Below, in pieces: positions 37,859 through 46,023 of a stretch of 64,000 nucleotides of DNA (the first letter of the stretch is position 1; each line of letters begins with the position of its first letter). The notes beneath the pieces were generated by a model. It was not told the DNA's origin. It saw only the letters and a program-made list of their open reading frames with translations, and did not search any database. The stretch lies in the NCBI GenBank assembly GCA_030446715.1, contig JAUJMU010000003.1, positions 267,530 to 331,529 of the forward strand. The letters are read 5' to 3'. Origin of the DNA: Cytophagales bacterium. GTDB taxonomy: Bacteria > Bacteroidota > Bacteroidia > Cytophagales > 172606-1. The position numbers and the translations under genes are program-made.

Positions 37859-37986
37859 AGTGGTTAGTGGTAAGTTGTAAGCCGCACCTAAAAAGGAAGT
37901 CGCCGGCTGTAAGGGGCTCATGGAAAGAATCCACTCTGCCTCAACAACCGGCGACTGACCACTAGTCACTTGCCACTAATCACTTA
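37859..37986. repeat. Heptamer words in inverted arrangement between purC and thiolase genes
   Basis: AGTGGTT-AGTGGTA-AGTTGTA (37859-37879) and, inverted, CCACTAG-TCACTTG-CCACTAA-TCACTTA (37959-37986). Both tracts keep a 7-base period and are related to (CCACTTA)4 at 5419. Confidence 0.75.
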
Positions 37987-37989
37987 CCT

Positions 37990-39168
37990 TTACATCTTCT
38001 CCAGCACCAGCGCTGAGGCACCGCCTCCGCCGTTGCAGATTCCCGCAACCCCGATGTTGCCCCCCTTCTGATTGAGCACGTTGCTGAGCGTAGCCACAAT
38101 CCGGGCCCCTGAACAGCCCAGCGGGTGGCCGAGTGAAACGGCACCGCCGAAGGGATTTACTTTCTCGGGATTCAGGTCCAGCAGGCGCATATTGGCAAGC
38201 GCCACCACGGAAAATGCTTCATTGATCTCGTAATAATCAACATCTTTTTCAGTGAGGCCGGCATGCCTGATGGCTTTGGGAATTGCCTGGGCCGGGGAGG
38301 TCGTAAACCACTGCGGCGCCTGTTCGGCGTCGGCAAAGCCCAGAATCCGGGCAATTGGTTTGAGGCCCAGGGCCAGGGCCTTTTCCTTGCTCATCAGCAC
38401 CACGGCGGCGGCCCCGTCGTTGATGGTGGAAGCATTTGCGGCCGTTACGGTGCCTTCCGGCGAGAAAACGGGCTTTAGCGTGGGGATTTTCTCAAACTTT
38501 ACGTTTTTGTATTCCTCATCTTCCCAAATCAGAAGAGGTTCTTTCCCGCGTTGGACTACTTCCACCGGGACAATCTCCTCCCGGAAACTCCCTGCCTGAG
38601 TGGCGGCAGCAGATCTTCTGTAGGACTCTATGGCGTAGGCATCCTGATCCTGCCGGGAAATGCGGTATTCCCTGGCCGTCAGGTCGGCGGCATTGCCCAT
38701 TGCGTAATTTTCGTACACTTCCCACAAACCATCCTTCTGCAGGCCATCTACCAGTTTACCGTCTCCGTACTTGTATCCGAAGCGGGCTTTTTCGATGTAG
38801 TAGGGTACATTGGACATACTTTCCATGCCACCGGCCACCACTACGTCCGTCAGCCCCAGCATGATGCTCTGGGCGCCCAGCATGATGGCTTTGGTTCCGG
38901 AAGCACAAACTTTGTTCACCGTGGTGCACACCACATTGTGGGGCAGACCGGCATAAAGGGCCGCCTGACGGGCCGGAGCCTGGCCAAGGTTGGCCGAAAG
39001 AACATTGCCCATAAATACTTCCTGCACTTCGGCCGGGTTCAAACCGGCTTTCTGAAGCGCACCTTTGATGGCATAAGAACCCAACTGGGTAGCAGAAAAG
39101 CTGGAAAGAACCCCGCCAAAGCTGCCAATAGGCGTCCGGACGGCCGAAATCACATATACTTCTTTCAT
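37990..39168 (-). CDS. Acetyl-CoA C-acyltransferase (thiolase)
   Basis: A 392-residue thiolase from the ATG at 39168 (MKEVYVISAVRTPIGSFGGV); the frame to 39243 is leader. Nucleophilic Cys in VNKVCASGTKAIM, His in GGAVSLGHPLGCSGARI and Cys in GICNGGGGASALVLEKM are all present. It resembles the biosynthetic/degradative acetoacetyl-CoA thiolases (AtoB/ThlA-like). Direction (beta-oxidation or acetoacetyl-CoA formation) cannot be told; no fad or mevalonate genes are adjacent. Confidence 0.94.
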   Translation of the reverse strand: MKEVYVISAVRTPIGSFGGVLSSFSATQLGSYAIKGALQKAGLNPAEVQEVFMGNVLSANLGQAPARQAALYAGLPHNVVCTTVNKVCASGTKAIMLGAQSIMLGLTDVVVAGGMESMSNVPYYIEKARFGYKYGDGKLVDGLQKDGLWEVYENYAMGNAADLTAREYRISRQDQDAYAIESYRRSAAATQAGSFREEIVPVEVVQRGKEPLLIWEDEEYKNVKFEKIPTLKPVFSPEGTVTAANASTINDGAAAVVLMSKEKALALGLKPIARILGFADAEQAPQWFTTSPAQAIPKAIRHAGLTEKDVDYYEINEAFSVVALANMRLLDLNPEKVNPFGGAVSLGHPLGCSGARIVATLSNVLNQKGGNIGVAGICNGGGGASALVLEKM

Positions 39169-39441
39169 GTTTGCAGATAATTGTTTGAGGAATAAACTTA
39201 ATCCGAGCCCGGTAACGGAGAGCAACGGCTGACAGGACGACAACTAAACATTCCTGCTTTGGCTTTGTCAACATAACCAGCCTCCAAAAGATTGCGTTCC
39301 ACAATCCGGGCCACAAAATCAGCCAATTATTTAATGGAATGCTTCAAATACGGCAAAGCGCATTCCGGCAAACGCGGATATTCCTGCCCCCCTTCACTTA
39401 CCAAATAAAATTTTCCCATTCCCGGCTTTTTCAACTTTCCC

Positions 39442-40161
39442 TCACCAGTCAGGTCCTTTGTAGTTGCCCTGCACCCGCTTTGAAGAGGCATCCTGTCGCT
39501 GACGCAGGTATTCATTTTCCTGACTTTGAATGGCTTTCAACAGCATTTCTGCCCGTTCGGGACTAAGCCCTCCCTCCGTGACGGGGGGCGGAGAATCACC
39601 GTCCGCCCCTCCACCGGAATCAGGTTCCGAAAAATCCTCCCCCGGCTTCTGGACTGCCGAATCCGGTGGGGGAGGAGGTGGCAACCCAGGCGGTATGGTG
39701 AAAGCGGATGAATCCCCAGGGGACCAGCTTCCCTGCTGAACACTCAGCAATTCAAAATTATAACGCGCGTCTTCATTCCCCGGATTTGCCAGCAGGGATG
39801 ATTTAAACAACGCCAGGGACTGCTCCCGTTTGCCAAGCCGCCAAGCCAGCACGCCAAGTTGCTGCAGGGCCACCGTCCGGATAGCCGGGCTGCCGGACTG
39901 TTGCAGCATAGTATATTGTTTGCGGGCACTGGCGGTGTCGCCCAGCATAAAGTAGCAATGGGCAAGGTTCAGGATAATTTCTTCGTCGGGCAGTTTGTAG
40001 GTATGGCGGAGGTAGCGGTACTGCACCATGGCCGATACAAAGTTTCTCTTCTCAAATTCTGCCTCTGCCTGCATTTTAATCACGTTGGCCTTGCCGATTG
40101 TAAGAAACGGCTGATCGGGGAGCCAGACCTGCAGGAAGAAGATCAGGAAGAATGGAATCAT
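39442..40161 (-). CDS. TPR protein, BatC-like
   Basis: A 239-residue protein with an N-terminal signal or anchor (MIPFFLIFFLQVWLPDQPFL), three or more TPR-like repeats (about 30-135: AEFEKRNFVSAMVQYRYLRH; NLAHCYFMLGDTASARKQYT; LQQLGVLAWRLGKREQSLALFKSSLLANPGNEDARYN), a Pro-rich segment (GLPPPPPPDS) and a C-terminus ending QGNYKGPDW. It follows the VWA protein BatB by 19 bp, the batB-batC order of Bacteroidota aerotolerance operons. Confidence 0.85.
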   Translation of the reverse strand: MIPFFLIFFLQVWLPDQPFLTIGKANVIKMQAEAEFEKRNFVSAMVQYRYLRHTYKLPDEEIILNLAHCYFMLGDTASARKQYTMLQQSGSPAIRTVALQQLGVLAWRLGKREQSLALFKSSLLANPGNEDARYNFELLSVQQGSWSPGDSSAFTIPPGLPPPPPPDSAVQKPGEDFSEPDSGGGADGDSPPPVTEGGLSPERAEMLLKAIQSQENEYLRQRQDASSKRVQGNYKGPDW

Positions 40162-40180
40162 TGTTCAGTAAAATTGCCTT

Positions 40181-41149
40181 TTAGAAGCGGATGGTGTTTA
40201 CCGCAATGGTAACGTCCAGAGCCAGCAGCACCAGTGCGGCCAGCAGAAAATAATAGTACTTGTTAGCGGAAACGTCGGTTTGCCGGGTATCCCGCAGCTG
40301 GCCGTCAACCTTCCGGAGTTGCGCAAAAAGCCGGTTCATATCATTTTGCACCGGGGTAACTTCGAATAATTCCCCTTCTGCCTGCCGGCTCAGGCGCACC
40401 AGCTGATCCCGCTCCAGCCGGGTGACCACCGCCTGCCCCGGACTGATTTGTTTGAAGTTCTTTCCCGCGGGTATTTTGCTCCCGCCTTCGCTGCCGATTC
40501 CGATGGTGAACAATTTGATGCCATTGCCGGCGATGTTCCGGGCTATTTCCCGGAAGTCTTCCCCGAAATCTTCTCCGTCAGTAATCAGGATTATGGCTTT
40601 GGAGGTGTTTTTCAGCGTGGTGTTCCGCGGATCAGTGTGCTTTTCGAGGGCCAGCCGGAGCCCGGCGGCCAGATTGGTTCCACCGCCGGAAAGCAGCCCC
40701 GTTCTCAGCGAATTAATGAACAGGCGCAAAGCATTCTGGTCAAATGTAAGCGGGCATTGCACGACAGCCTCGGCTGAAAACAGGATCAGGCCGATGCGGT
40801 CGTTGGGAAACCGGTCCAGCAGCCGGCCTGCTTCGTACCTTGCCCTTCCCAGCCGGGAGGGAGGCAGATCCGTGGCGTTCATGGATTGCGACAGATCCAC
40901 TACCAGAAACAAATCGCGTCCGCTGGTGCTGACCTCTCTGGTCTCCTTCCCGAAGGAAGGACCGGTAAGGGCAATAATAATAAGGGCAAAGTAAAGCGTA
41001 CGGATGATGAATTTGGCCAATATTACGCTGGCAAATATTCCCATCCGCTGCGCTGCTCCCACTACCCGGATGATATACAGGATATAAGCCGCAATGAAGG
41101 CAGCGCCCAGCAGATACTCCCACTGACCAAACTGATAATACCAATTCAT
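40181..41149 (-). CDS. batB: VWA domain membrane protein, BatB-like
   Basis: A 322-residue protein. Two N-terminal membrane helices (about 10-27 and 42-60), a von Willebrand A domain with intact MIDAS (DLSQSMNATD; GGGTNL; ITDGEDFGED), and a C-terminal helix (YYYFLLAALVLLALDVTIAV). This is the BatA/BatB build; the pairing with BatC supports BatB. The usual upstream partners (MoxR ATPase, DUF58, BatA) are absent: tRNA-Ser lies upstream instead. Confidence 0.88.
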   Translation of the reverse strand: MNWYYQFGQWEYLLGAAFIAAYILYIIRVVGAAQRMGIFASVILAKFIIRTLYFALIIIALTGPSFGKETREVSTSGRDLFLVVDLSQSMNATDLPPSRLGRARYEAGRLLDRFPNDRIGLILFSAEAVVQCPLTFDQNALRLFINSLRTGLLSGGGTNLAAGLRLALEKHTDPRNTTLKNTSKAIILITDGEDFGEDFREIARNIAGNGIKLFTIGIGSEGGSKIPAGKNFKQISPGQAVVTRLERDQLVRLSRQAEGELFEVTPVQNDMNRLFAQLRKVDGQLRDTRQTDVSANKYYYFLLAALVLLALDVTIAVNTIRF

Positions 41150-41257
41150 AACTGACTACCGGTCATAGGGGTGGGTAATAATTTGCAAGATGGGTTAAAA
41201 CCGCAAAATCCGCAAAGAAGAAGGTGTTTTGGGCGGTGGCAGAATTGAGGAAAATCT

Positions 41258-41287
41258 TTGGGAGAGTGAATTAGTTTTTTATCTTTG
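41258..41287 (+). promoter_or_regulatory. tRNA-Ser promoter (TTG-N19-TATCTTTG)
   Basis: TTG at 41258-41260, 19 bases, then TATCTTTG at 41280-41287: an exact match to the Bacteroidota consensus, 16 bases before the tRNA 5' end. Confidence 0.85.
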
Positions 41288-41303
41288 CACCACTCCAAAA
41301 CCC

Positions 41304-41390
41304 GGAGAGATGCCTGAGAGGCCGAAAGGAACAGTTTGCTAAACTGTCGTACTGGAAACGGTACCGAGGGTTCGAATCCCTCTCTCTCCG
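41304..41390 (+). tRNA. tRNA-Ser (anticodon GCU)
   Basis: 87 bases. Acceptor arms GGAGAGA (41304-41310) and TCTCTCC (41383-41389) pair fully, discriminator G at 41390. Anticodon loop TTGCTAA gives GCU; the long variable arm (TACTGGAAACGGTA region) is typical of serine tRNAs; the T arm has GGTTCGAATCC. The CCA end is not encoded. A terminator follows at 41426. Confidence 0.97.
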
Positions 41391-41425
41391 CGAATATGTC
41401 AAAAGCTCATCATCAGCCCACGAAG

Positions 41426-41457
41426 CCCGCACCCGAAATGCGGGTTTCCTGCTTTTT
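41426..41457 (+). terminator. Terminator of tRNA-Ser
   Basis: CCCGCA (41426-41431) pairs with TGCGGG (41439-41444), then TTTCCTGCTTTTT. Confidence 0.65.
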
Positions 41458-41510
41458 AACGTACCGTTACCCGGATACCCTCCAAAAATTCAATAAAAAC
41501 AAATAAATCA

Positions 41511-42359
41511 TTGGCCAACGACTACGATAAGATACTCAGGGAAAATATTGCTTCCCTGCTCCTTCCGCTGACGGAAAAATACCTGGACATCAAAATCATC
41601 AGCAGCCGGGAACTGAAAGATAAGCTGCAAACCACGATAGAAAAAGAGCCGGATTTCATCCGGGTGGTGAAAACGGATACCGGAGAAGAATTTATTCTGC
41701 ACATTGAGTTTCAGACAAAGGACGAAGAAGGCATGATCTACCGGATGCAGGAGTACTTTAGTCTGCTTCGCCGCAAGCATGGATTATTCGTAAAACAGTT
41801 TGTCGTTTATTTAGGGGTGAAAGCATCTGAAATGCAGACCCGGTTAGCACCCGGGGAAGTATTTACCGGTTTCACTTTAAAAAGTTTGCGGGATTACTCC
41901 TGCGAAAGCTTATTGGATTCACAGGTTCCGGAGGAGATTATCTTAGCCATTCTGAGTAACTTTAACAAGCAGAATCCTTCAGAAGTCATTCGCAAAATCC
42001 TGGGCAGGTTAAAAGAAATCGGAACGGACGAAATTACGTTAAGAAAGTATATCCGGCAGCTTTCCGTGCTTGCCAGATTACGGAATCTGACCAAAGAAAC
42101 ACACAAACAGATACAGAGCATGGGACTTACTTATAATATCACTGAAGACTACCTTTATCAGGAAGGATTAGCCGAGGGTGAGCAAAAAGGCCTGGAAAAA
42201 GGCCTGGAAAAAGGCTTGGAAAAAGGCCGGGAAGAAGAAAAGAGACTACTGATTATGGAAATGATAAAAGACGGAACCCTGACCGTTGAAAAAATTGCTG
42301 CATTGGCAAAAGTATCCGCGGAACAGGTCAGACAGATAAAAAAAGAACTGAAAAAATAA
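41511..42359 (+). CDS. Rpn family recombination-promoting nuclease/putative transposase (PD-(D/E)XK)
   Basis: A 282-residue protein. The N-terminal PD-(D/E)XK nuclease region has PDFIRVV, FILHIEFQTK (E-x-Q) and MIYRMQEYFSLLRRKHGLFV, as in RpnA-E proteins, which promote RecA-independent recombination and include a DNA endonuclease activity. Near the C-terminus is an in-phase GLEKGLEKGLEKGR repeat (about residues 228-242) and a helix-turn-helix-like tail (LTVEKIAALAKVSAEQVRQI). Start is TTG at 41511 (MANDYDKIL, family-like); no ATG is near. Less GC-rich than neighbours. It adjoins decayed genes. Confidence 0.82.
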   Translation: MANDYDKILRENIASLLLPLTEKYLDIKIISSRELKDKLQTTIEKEPDFIRVVKTDTGEEFILHIEFQTKDEEGMIYRMQEYFSLLRRKHGLFVKQFVVYLGVKASEMQTRLAPGEVFTGFTLKSLRDYSCESLLDSQVPEEIILAILSNFNKQNPSEVIRKILGRLKEIGTDEITLRKYIRQLSVLARLRNLTKETHKQIQSMGLTYNITEDYLYQEGLAEGEQKGLEKGLEKGLEKGREEEKRLLIMEMIKDGTLTVEKIAALAKVSAEQVRQIKKELKK

Positions 42360-42539
42360 AGTCCCCGCCTGACACCGGGCACACCGGTCAGCCGGCCGCT
42401 CCAGCGCAAAGCCAGCGCATGAGACCTTACCGCTACCGCCTGAAGAAGAGATATATCTCCTACCCGGACAGGGAGTAATACCGGATCACACAGAAAGGCA
42501 GCATCCGGAAGTCCGGATTTTCAGGGAGTTTTTTATGAA

Positions 42540-42950
42540 GTGGAAACTGGCGGGGATGCCCTCAGTCAGGATTATTACAATGGGGTAAACCTGCTCAAAG
42601 AAGCCATCAGCCGCCAAATGCAAAGACGGGGTTTAACCCAATCCCAGACAAACCCTGACCTGCTGGTCAATCTGGGGATTGTGGTGAACCAGAAGGTGCA
42701 AACGCGCCAGACCAGCCTCCTGACTGACCCGCCAAACTACATCGGGCAGCGGCGCTACCGGTGGCAGAGCCGGGAGGTCGAAACCGGCCGCTACCGGCAG
42801 GGCACGGTAGAGGTTCATCTGGTGGACCCTGCCAGGAATGAACTCGTCTGGCGGGGAGTGGCCGAAGGCGTTGTGCCCGAAAGAACGGCCCGGCTGGAAA
42901 GAACCATCTCGGAGGGCGCCGAAAAACTCTTCCGCAGAATCCCGCAATAG
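42540..42950 (+). pseudogene. 5'-truncated DUF4136 lipoprotein gene
   Basis: The 136 readable codons match the C-terminal part of DUF4136 proteins (ALSQDYYNGVNLLKEAISRQ; NPDLLVNLGIVV; GTVEVHLVDPARNELVWRGVAEG). The normal lipoprotein signal and N-terminal strands are missing: upstream the frame stays open only to 42444 and codes no signal sequence. The only start is a GTG at 42540, while the ATG at 42535 is out of frame. Decayed remnant next to the Rpn gene. Confidence 0.75.
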
Positions 42951-43346
42951 GACCGGATTCAGGGGTTAATCTGTTACCAGTATTGACAACACATTCCCGC
43001 TGCCACCCAGGTGACCAAAGGGGCCTTTTTCTACCATTTCAAAAGCAAAGAAGAGATGGGGACTAGCCCTGATCAACGAAGTGATCTACCCGGGCATGCA
43101 GGAAGTATTTGTCAAACCGCTGGCTGATTCGGAAGATGATAGTGTACGGATATTCGTGTTACCACACCTGCCTGCGGGAATTGAAACGGTACTCGGGGCA
43201 GTTGGCCGCCCGGCCCTATATCCGGTTCTGATCACGATGAAAACCTTTTTGTATTATGCAGGTCCGGGGCCAAATATCCGGCTTTCATTCAAAATCTGAA
43301 ATTCACAATTTAAAATTTGCGCAACTACTTATACCAGTCATTTTTT
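42951..43346. other. Degenerate intergenic region
   Basis: Besides the TetR remnant, it holds an AT-rich repeat word at 43287-43318 (TCAAAATCTGAAATTCACAA onward) resembling 28034-28069. No intact gene. It ends at the ROK kinase start. Confidence 0.6.
42990..43155 (+). pseudogene. TetR/AcrR family regulator remnant, frameshifted
   Basis: One frame reads IPAATQVTKGAFFYHFKSKE, which is the recognition part of a TetR HTH (consensus IAAATGVTKGAFFYHFKSKEEL). Near 43056-43062 the match shifts by one frame and goes on as LALINEVIYPGMQEVFVKPL ADSED. The first HTH helices are missing (a TGA at 42984) and the C-terminal domain is not recognisable. A clear pseudogene with at least one frameshift and a deletion at each end. 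Confidence 0.8.
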
Positions 43347-44252
43347 ATGCAGACACTTTGGGGAATTGATTTGGGCGGGACAAAAATTGAAGGGGCGGTG
43401 ATCCGGCCCGGACGGGAGCCGGAGGTGCTGACCCGTTTACGCATTCCGACGGAAGCAAACCAGGGTTATCAGCACATCATCAGTCGCATTGACCTGCTGG
43501 TGGAGCAGTTGAAAGCACAAACCGGGCTGGCTCCGGAGAAGGTCGGAATCGGTACACCCGGAACGATAGACCCGCTTTCCCAAACCCTGAAAAACAGCAA
43601 TACCACCAGTCTGAACGGCATGCCTTTTCGCCGGGATCTGGAGGAAAAGCTGGGCATACCGGTCCTGACTGCCAATGATGCCAATTGCTTTGCCCTTGCC
43701 GAAACCAGGCTCGGGGCAGTCTCCCGGCACTCGCCGGAAGCGGAAGTCGTGTTTGGGGTAATCATGGGTACCGGCGTCGGTGGCGGACTGGTGGTCCATG
43801 GGAAAGTAATCAACGGCCGGCAGGGAATAGGAGGGGAGTGGGGGCATAACTTTCTGGATGAATCCGGCGGGCCCTGTTACTGCGGTAAAACGGGCTGCGT
43901 GGAAAAAGTACTGGCTGGTCCGGCCCTGGAAGGTTTTTACCAGTCACTGAGCGGCCAGCCGCTCCGGTTGGCGCAGATTGTGAAGCAGTACCAGAATGGC
44001 GATCCTCATGCAAAAGCAACGGTTTCCCGCCTGATTGAAAATTTTGGCCGGGCCATGTCGGTGGTTATCAATATTCTGGACCCGGATGTGATCGTGATCG
44101 GCGGCGGAGTGGGAAATATTGACCTTCTCTACACGGAAGGCATAGCAGCCGTGCGGAGGTATGTTTTCAATGACCGTCTGGATACTATGTTTCTGAAGCC
44201 CTTACTGGGCGACAGTGCCGGGGTATTTGGCGCGGCTATGCTTGCAGAATAA
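43347..44252 (+). CDS. ROK family sugar kinase
   Basis: A 301-residue kinase from the ATG at 43347 (MQTLWGIDLGGTKIEGAVI). ATP-binding GIDLGGTK, NDANCFALAE, GTGVGGGLVVHGKVINGRQG, the ROK signature GIGGEWGHN and the zinc-binding CYCGKTGCVE are all present. Without an N-terminal HTH it is a kinase, not a repressor; candidates are glucokinase, fructokinase or N-acetylhexosamine kinase. It stands alone beside the decayed region. Confidence 0.92.
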   Translation: MQTLWGIDLGGTKIEGAVIRPGREPEVLTRLRIPTEANQGYQHIISRIDLLVEQLKAQTGLAPEKVGIGTPGTIDPLSQTLKNSNTTSLNGMPFRRDLEEKLGIPVLTANDANCFALAETRLGAVSRHSPEAEVVFGVIMGTGVGGGLVVHGKVINGRQGIGGEWGHNFLDESGGPCYCGKTGCVEKVLAGPALEGFYQSLSGQPLRLAQIVKQYQNGDPHAKATVSRLIENFGRAMSVVINILDPDVIVIGGGVGNIDLLYTEGIAAVRRYVFNDRLDTMFLKPLLGDSAGVFGAAMLAE

Positions 44253-44294
44253 AAAAGCATCCGCCCGGCATCCCGGAGGGACCAGAGCGGATGC
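44251..44294 (-). terminator. Terminator of mrp-nifU
   Basis: GCATCCGC (44257-44264) and GCGGATGC (44287-44294) pair; the A-run at 44251-44256 gives the U-tract on the minus strand. It abuts the ROK gene stop codon. Confidence 0.8.
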
Positions 44295-44313
44295 GTCTGA
44301 AGTTTCAGGAACA

Positions 44314-44595
44314 TTACCAGTTGTCCGGCAGCTTTGCGCCCGGATCTCCGTAGGCGGTAAGGTTTACGGCTTCTACCGAAAGCACCTCCGGCACTGCCCG
44401 CCGGATGGATTCTTCCACCCCGGCCCTGAGGGTCATGGCCGACATCGGGCAGGAGCCGCAGGAGCCCAATAATTCCAGCCGCACGACCATCTGGTCAGTG
44501 ATTTCCAATATTTTCACGTTACCGCCATCGGCCTCAAGATAGGGCCGGATGCTGTCCAGCGCCTTCTCTACCCGTTCGGTTAATCCAGTTTCCAT
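44314..44595 (-). CDS. NifU family Fe-S scaffold (NfuA C-domain-like)
   Basis: A 93-residue protein consisting of the NifU C-terminal domain only. ALDSIRPYLEADGGNVKILE and the cluster-binding GSCGSCPMS (CxxC) are the hallmarks. It carries and delivers Fe-S clusters. It follows mrp on the same strand by 96 bp with a GGTTATT heptamer repeat between, and both genes share the terminator at 44251. Confidence 0.93.
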   Translation of the reverse strand: METGLTERVEKALDSIRPYLEADGGNVKILEITDQMVVRLELLGSCGSCPMSAMTLRAGVEESIRRAVPEVLSVEAVNLTAYGDPGAKLPDNW

Positions 44596-44605
44596 TTCAG
44601 TTGTT

Positions 44606-44626
44606 GGTTATTGGTTATTGGTTATC
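44606..44626. repeat. Heptanucleotide repeat (GGTTATT)3
   Basis: GGTTATT, GGTTATT, GGTTATC in exact register, 10 bases upstream of the nifU start codon. The reverse complement of this word is present at 19480. Confidence 0.85.
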
Positions 44627-44691
44627 CGTGCTCCGTTATTGGTTGCCGGCACTGACCGCGAACAACGGATAACTGAAGACGAACAACTGCA

Positions 44692-45783
44692 TCAGACTTT
44701 GATTTCTACTACTCTGGTCCTTTCCACCTCCGCATTCCGGATGGAAACATGCTGGGCAAGTACCTGCGCCAGGTCCTTGAATGCCTGCGCCGTCAGGTCG
44801 TCGTTCATGACGGCAGGTTTCCCGAAGTCACCCGCTTCCCGGATGCCCTGGATCAGGGGAATCTGCCCGAGCAGTGGTACATTAAACTGTTCTGCCAGCT
44901 GCCTTCCACCTTCTTTGCCGAAAATATAATACTTATTATCAGGCAGTTCGGCAGGAGTAAAGTACGCCATATTTTCCACAATACCGAGAACAGGTACGTT
45001 AATCTGCGGCTGACGGAACATGGCCAGTCCTTTGCGGGCATCGGCAAGTGCCACCTTCTGGGGCGTGGTTACAATCACGGCACCCGTCACCGGCACGGTC
45101 TGCACCAGCGTCAGGTGAATATCGCTGGTGCCGGGCGGCAGGTCAATAAGCAGGTAATCGAGTTCACCCCAGTCGGCATCGGTAATAAACTGCCGCAATG
45201 CCGAACTGGCCATCGGGCCGCGCCAGACCACAGCATTGTCGGCCGGGGTCAGGAAGCCGATGGAAAGCATCTTGATGCCGTACTGCCGGATGGGGATGAT
45301 GTAATTTTTGCCGTCGCGCTGGGTCACCATGGGCTGCATGTTTTCCGCGTCGAACATGGTCGGAATAGACGGACCGAAAATATCGGCGTCGATCAGGCCG
45401 ACTTTGGCTCCCGAACGGTGCAGGGCCACGGCAAGATTGGCAGTGACGGTTGATTTGCCCACACCGCCCTTGCCGGAAGCGATTGCAATGATATTCCGGA
45501 CGTTGGGCAATACGGGTGTATTGCCGCGGGTAGAACTCACGTTGGCGGTAAAATCTACCAGCACGCTGATTTCCCGACCCGCGAATTGGTGAATGGCATT
45601 CACGCACCGCTCCCGGATCACCTCCTTCAGCGGACAGGCAGGAGTCGTCAGCACCACCGTGAACCGGACCTGTCCGACGCCGGCCTGAATATCTTTGATC
45701 ATGCCCAGCGAAACCAGGTCCTTTTTCAGATCCGGTTCCTCCACGGTGCTCAGGGCAGACAGTATCAGTTCTTCGTTGATCAT
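44692..45783 (-). CDS. Mrp/NBP35 family iron-sulfur carrier ATPase
   Basis: A 363-residue protein: N-terminal MIP18/DUF59 domain (about 1-85, with TTPACPLKEVI), then the P-loop ATPase with ASGKGGVGKSTVTANLA (deviant Walker A), DADIFGPSIPTMF and LLIDLPPGTSDIHLTL. It loads or transfers Fe-S clusters. The CPxC pair that follows ENMSYF in many Mrp proteins is absent (VENMAYFTPAELPDNKYY); this seems usual in Bacteroidota but means the cluster ligands must differ. Pairs with the downstream NifU protein. Confidence 0.93.
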   Translation of the reverse strand: MINEELILSALSTVEEPDLKKDLVSLGMIKDIQAGVGQVRFTVVLTTPACPLKEVIRERCVNAIHQFAGREISVLVDFTANVSSTRGNTPVLPNVRNIIAIASGKGGVGKSTVTANLAVALHRSGAKVGLIDADIFGPSIPTMFDAENMQPMVTQRDGKNYIIPIRQYGIKMLSIGFLTPADNAVVWRGPMASSALRQFITDADWGELDYLLIDLPPGTSDIHLTLVQTVPVTGAVIVTTPQKVALADARKGLAMFRQPQINVPVLGIVENMAYFTPAELPDNKYYIFGKEGGRQLAEQFNVPLLGQIPLIQGIREAGDFGKPAVMNDDLTAQAFKDLAQVLAQHVSIRNAEVERTRVVEIKV

Positions 45784-46023
45784 CCGGGGAATGAGATTTA
45801 ATTTTTGAAGGGGGCGGAAAATGCGCGGCTGGTGCCTTGCTTCCGGTTTGGGTTGCCCTCTCTGACTGATTAAACAAAATAAATCAGGAATTGGCTCAAA
45901 ATTATCAAAAAAAGTACTGGCCCGGGTCCTTTCTCCGCCAGAACAATTTTATCGGACCGGGGAATGCATAAAGTCAGATACAGCCTTTATCTTGCCGGCT
46001 ACCTGACCACCCGACCCCCATCC

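Noticed and set aside
42180..42240. In-gene GLEK repeat in the Rpn-family gene as a possible slippage switch
   Set aside because: The unit is 12 bases, so copy changes stay in frame and would not switch the gene off; such repeats are common in this family.
43160..43232. Third-frame string CLRELKRYSGQLAARP after the TetR remnant
   Set aside because: It has a faint likeness to the Obg GTPase segment ELxxYxPxLxxxP, but it is too short and ends in a stop; likely chance.
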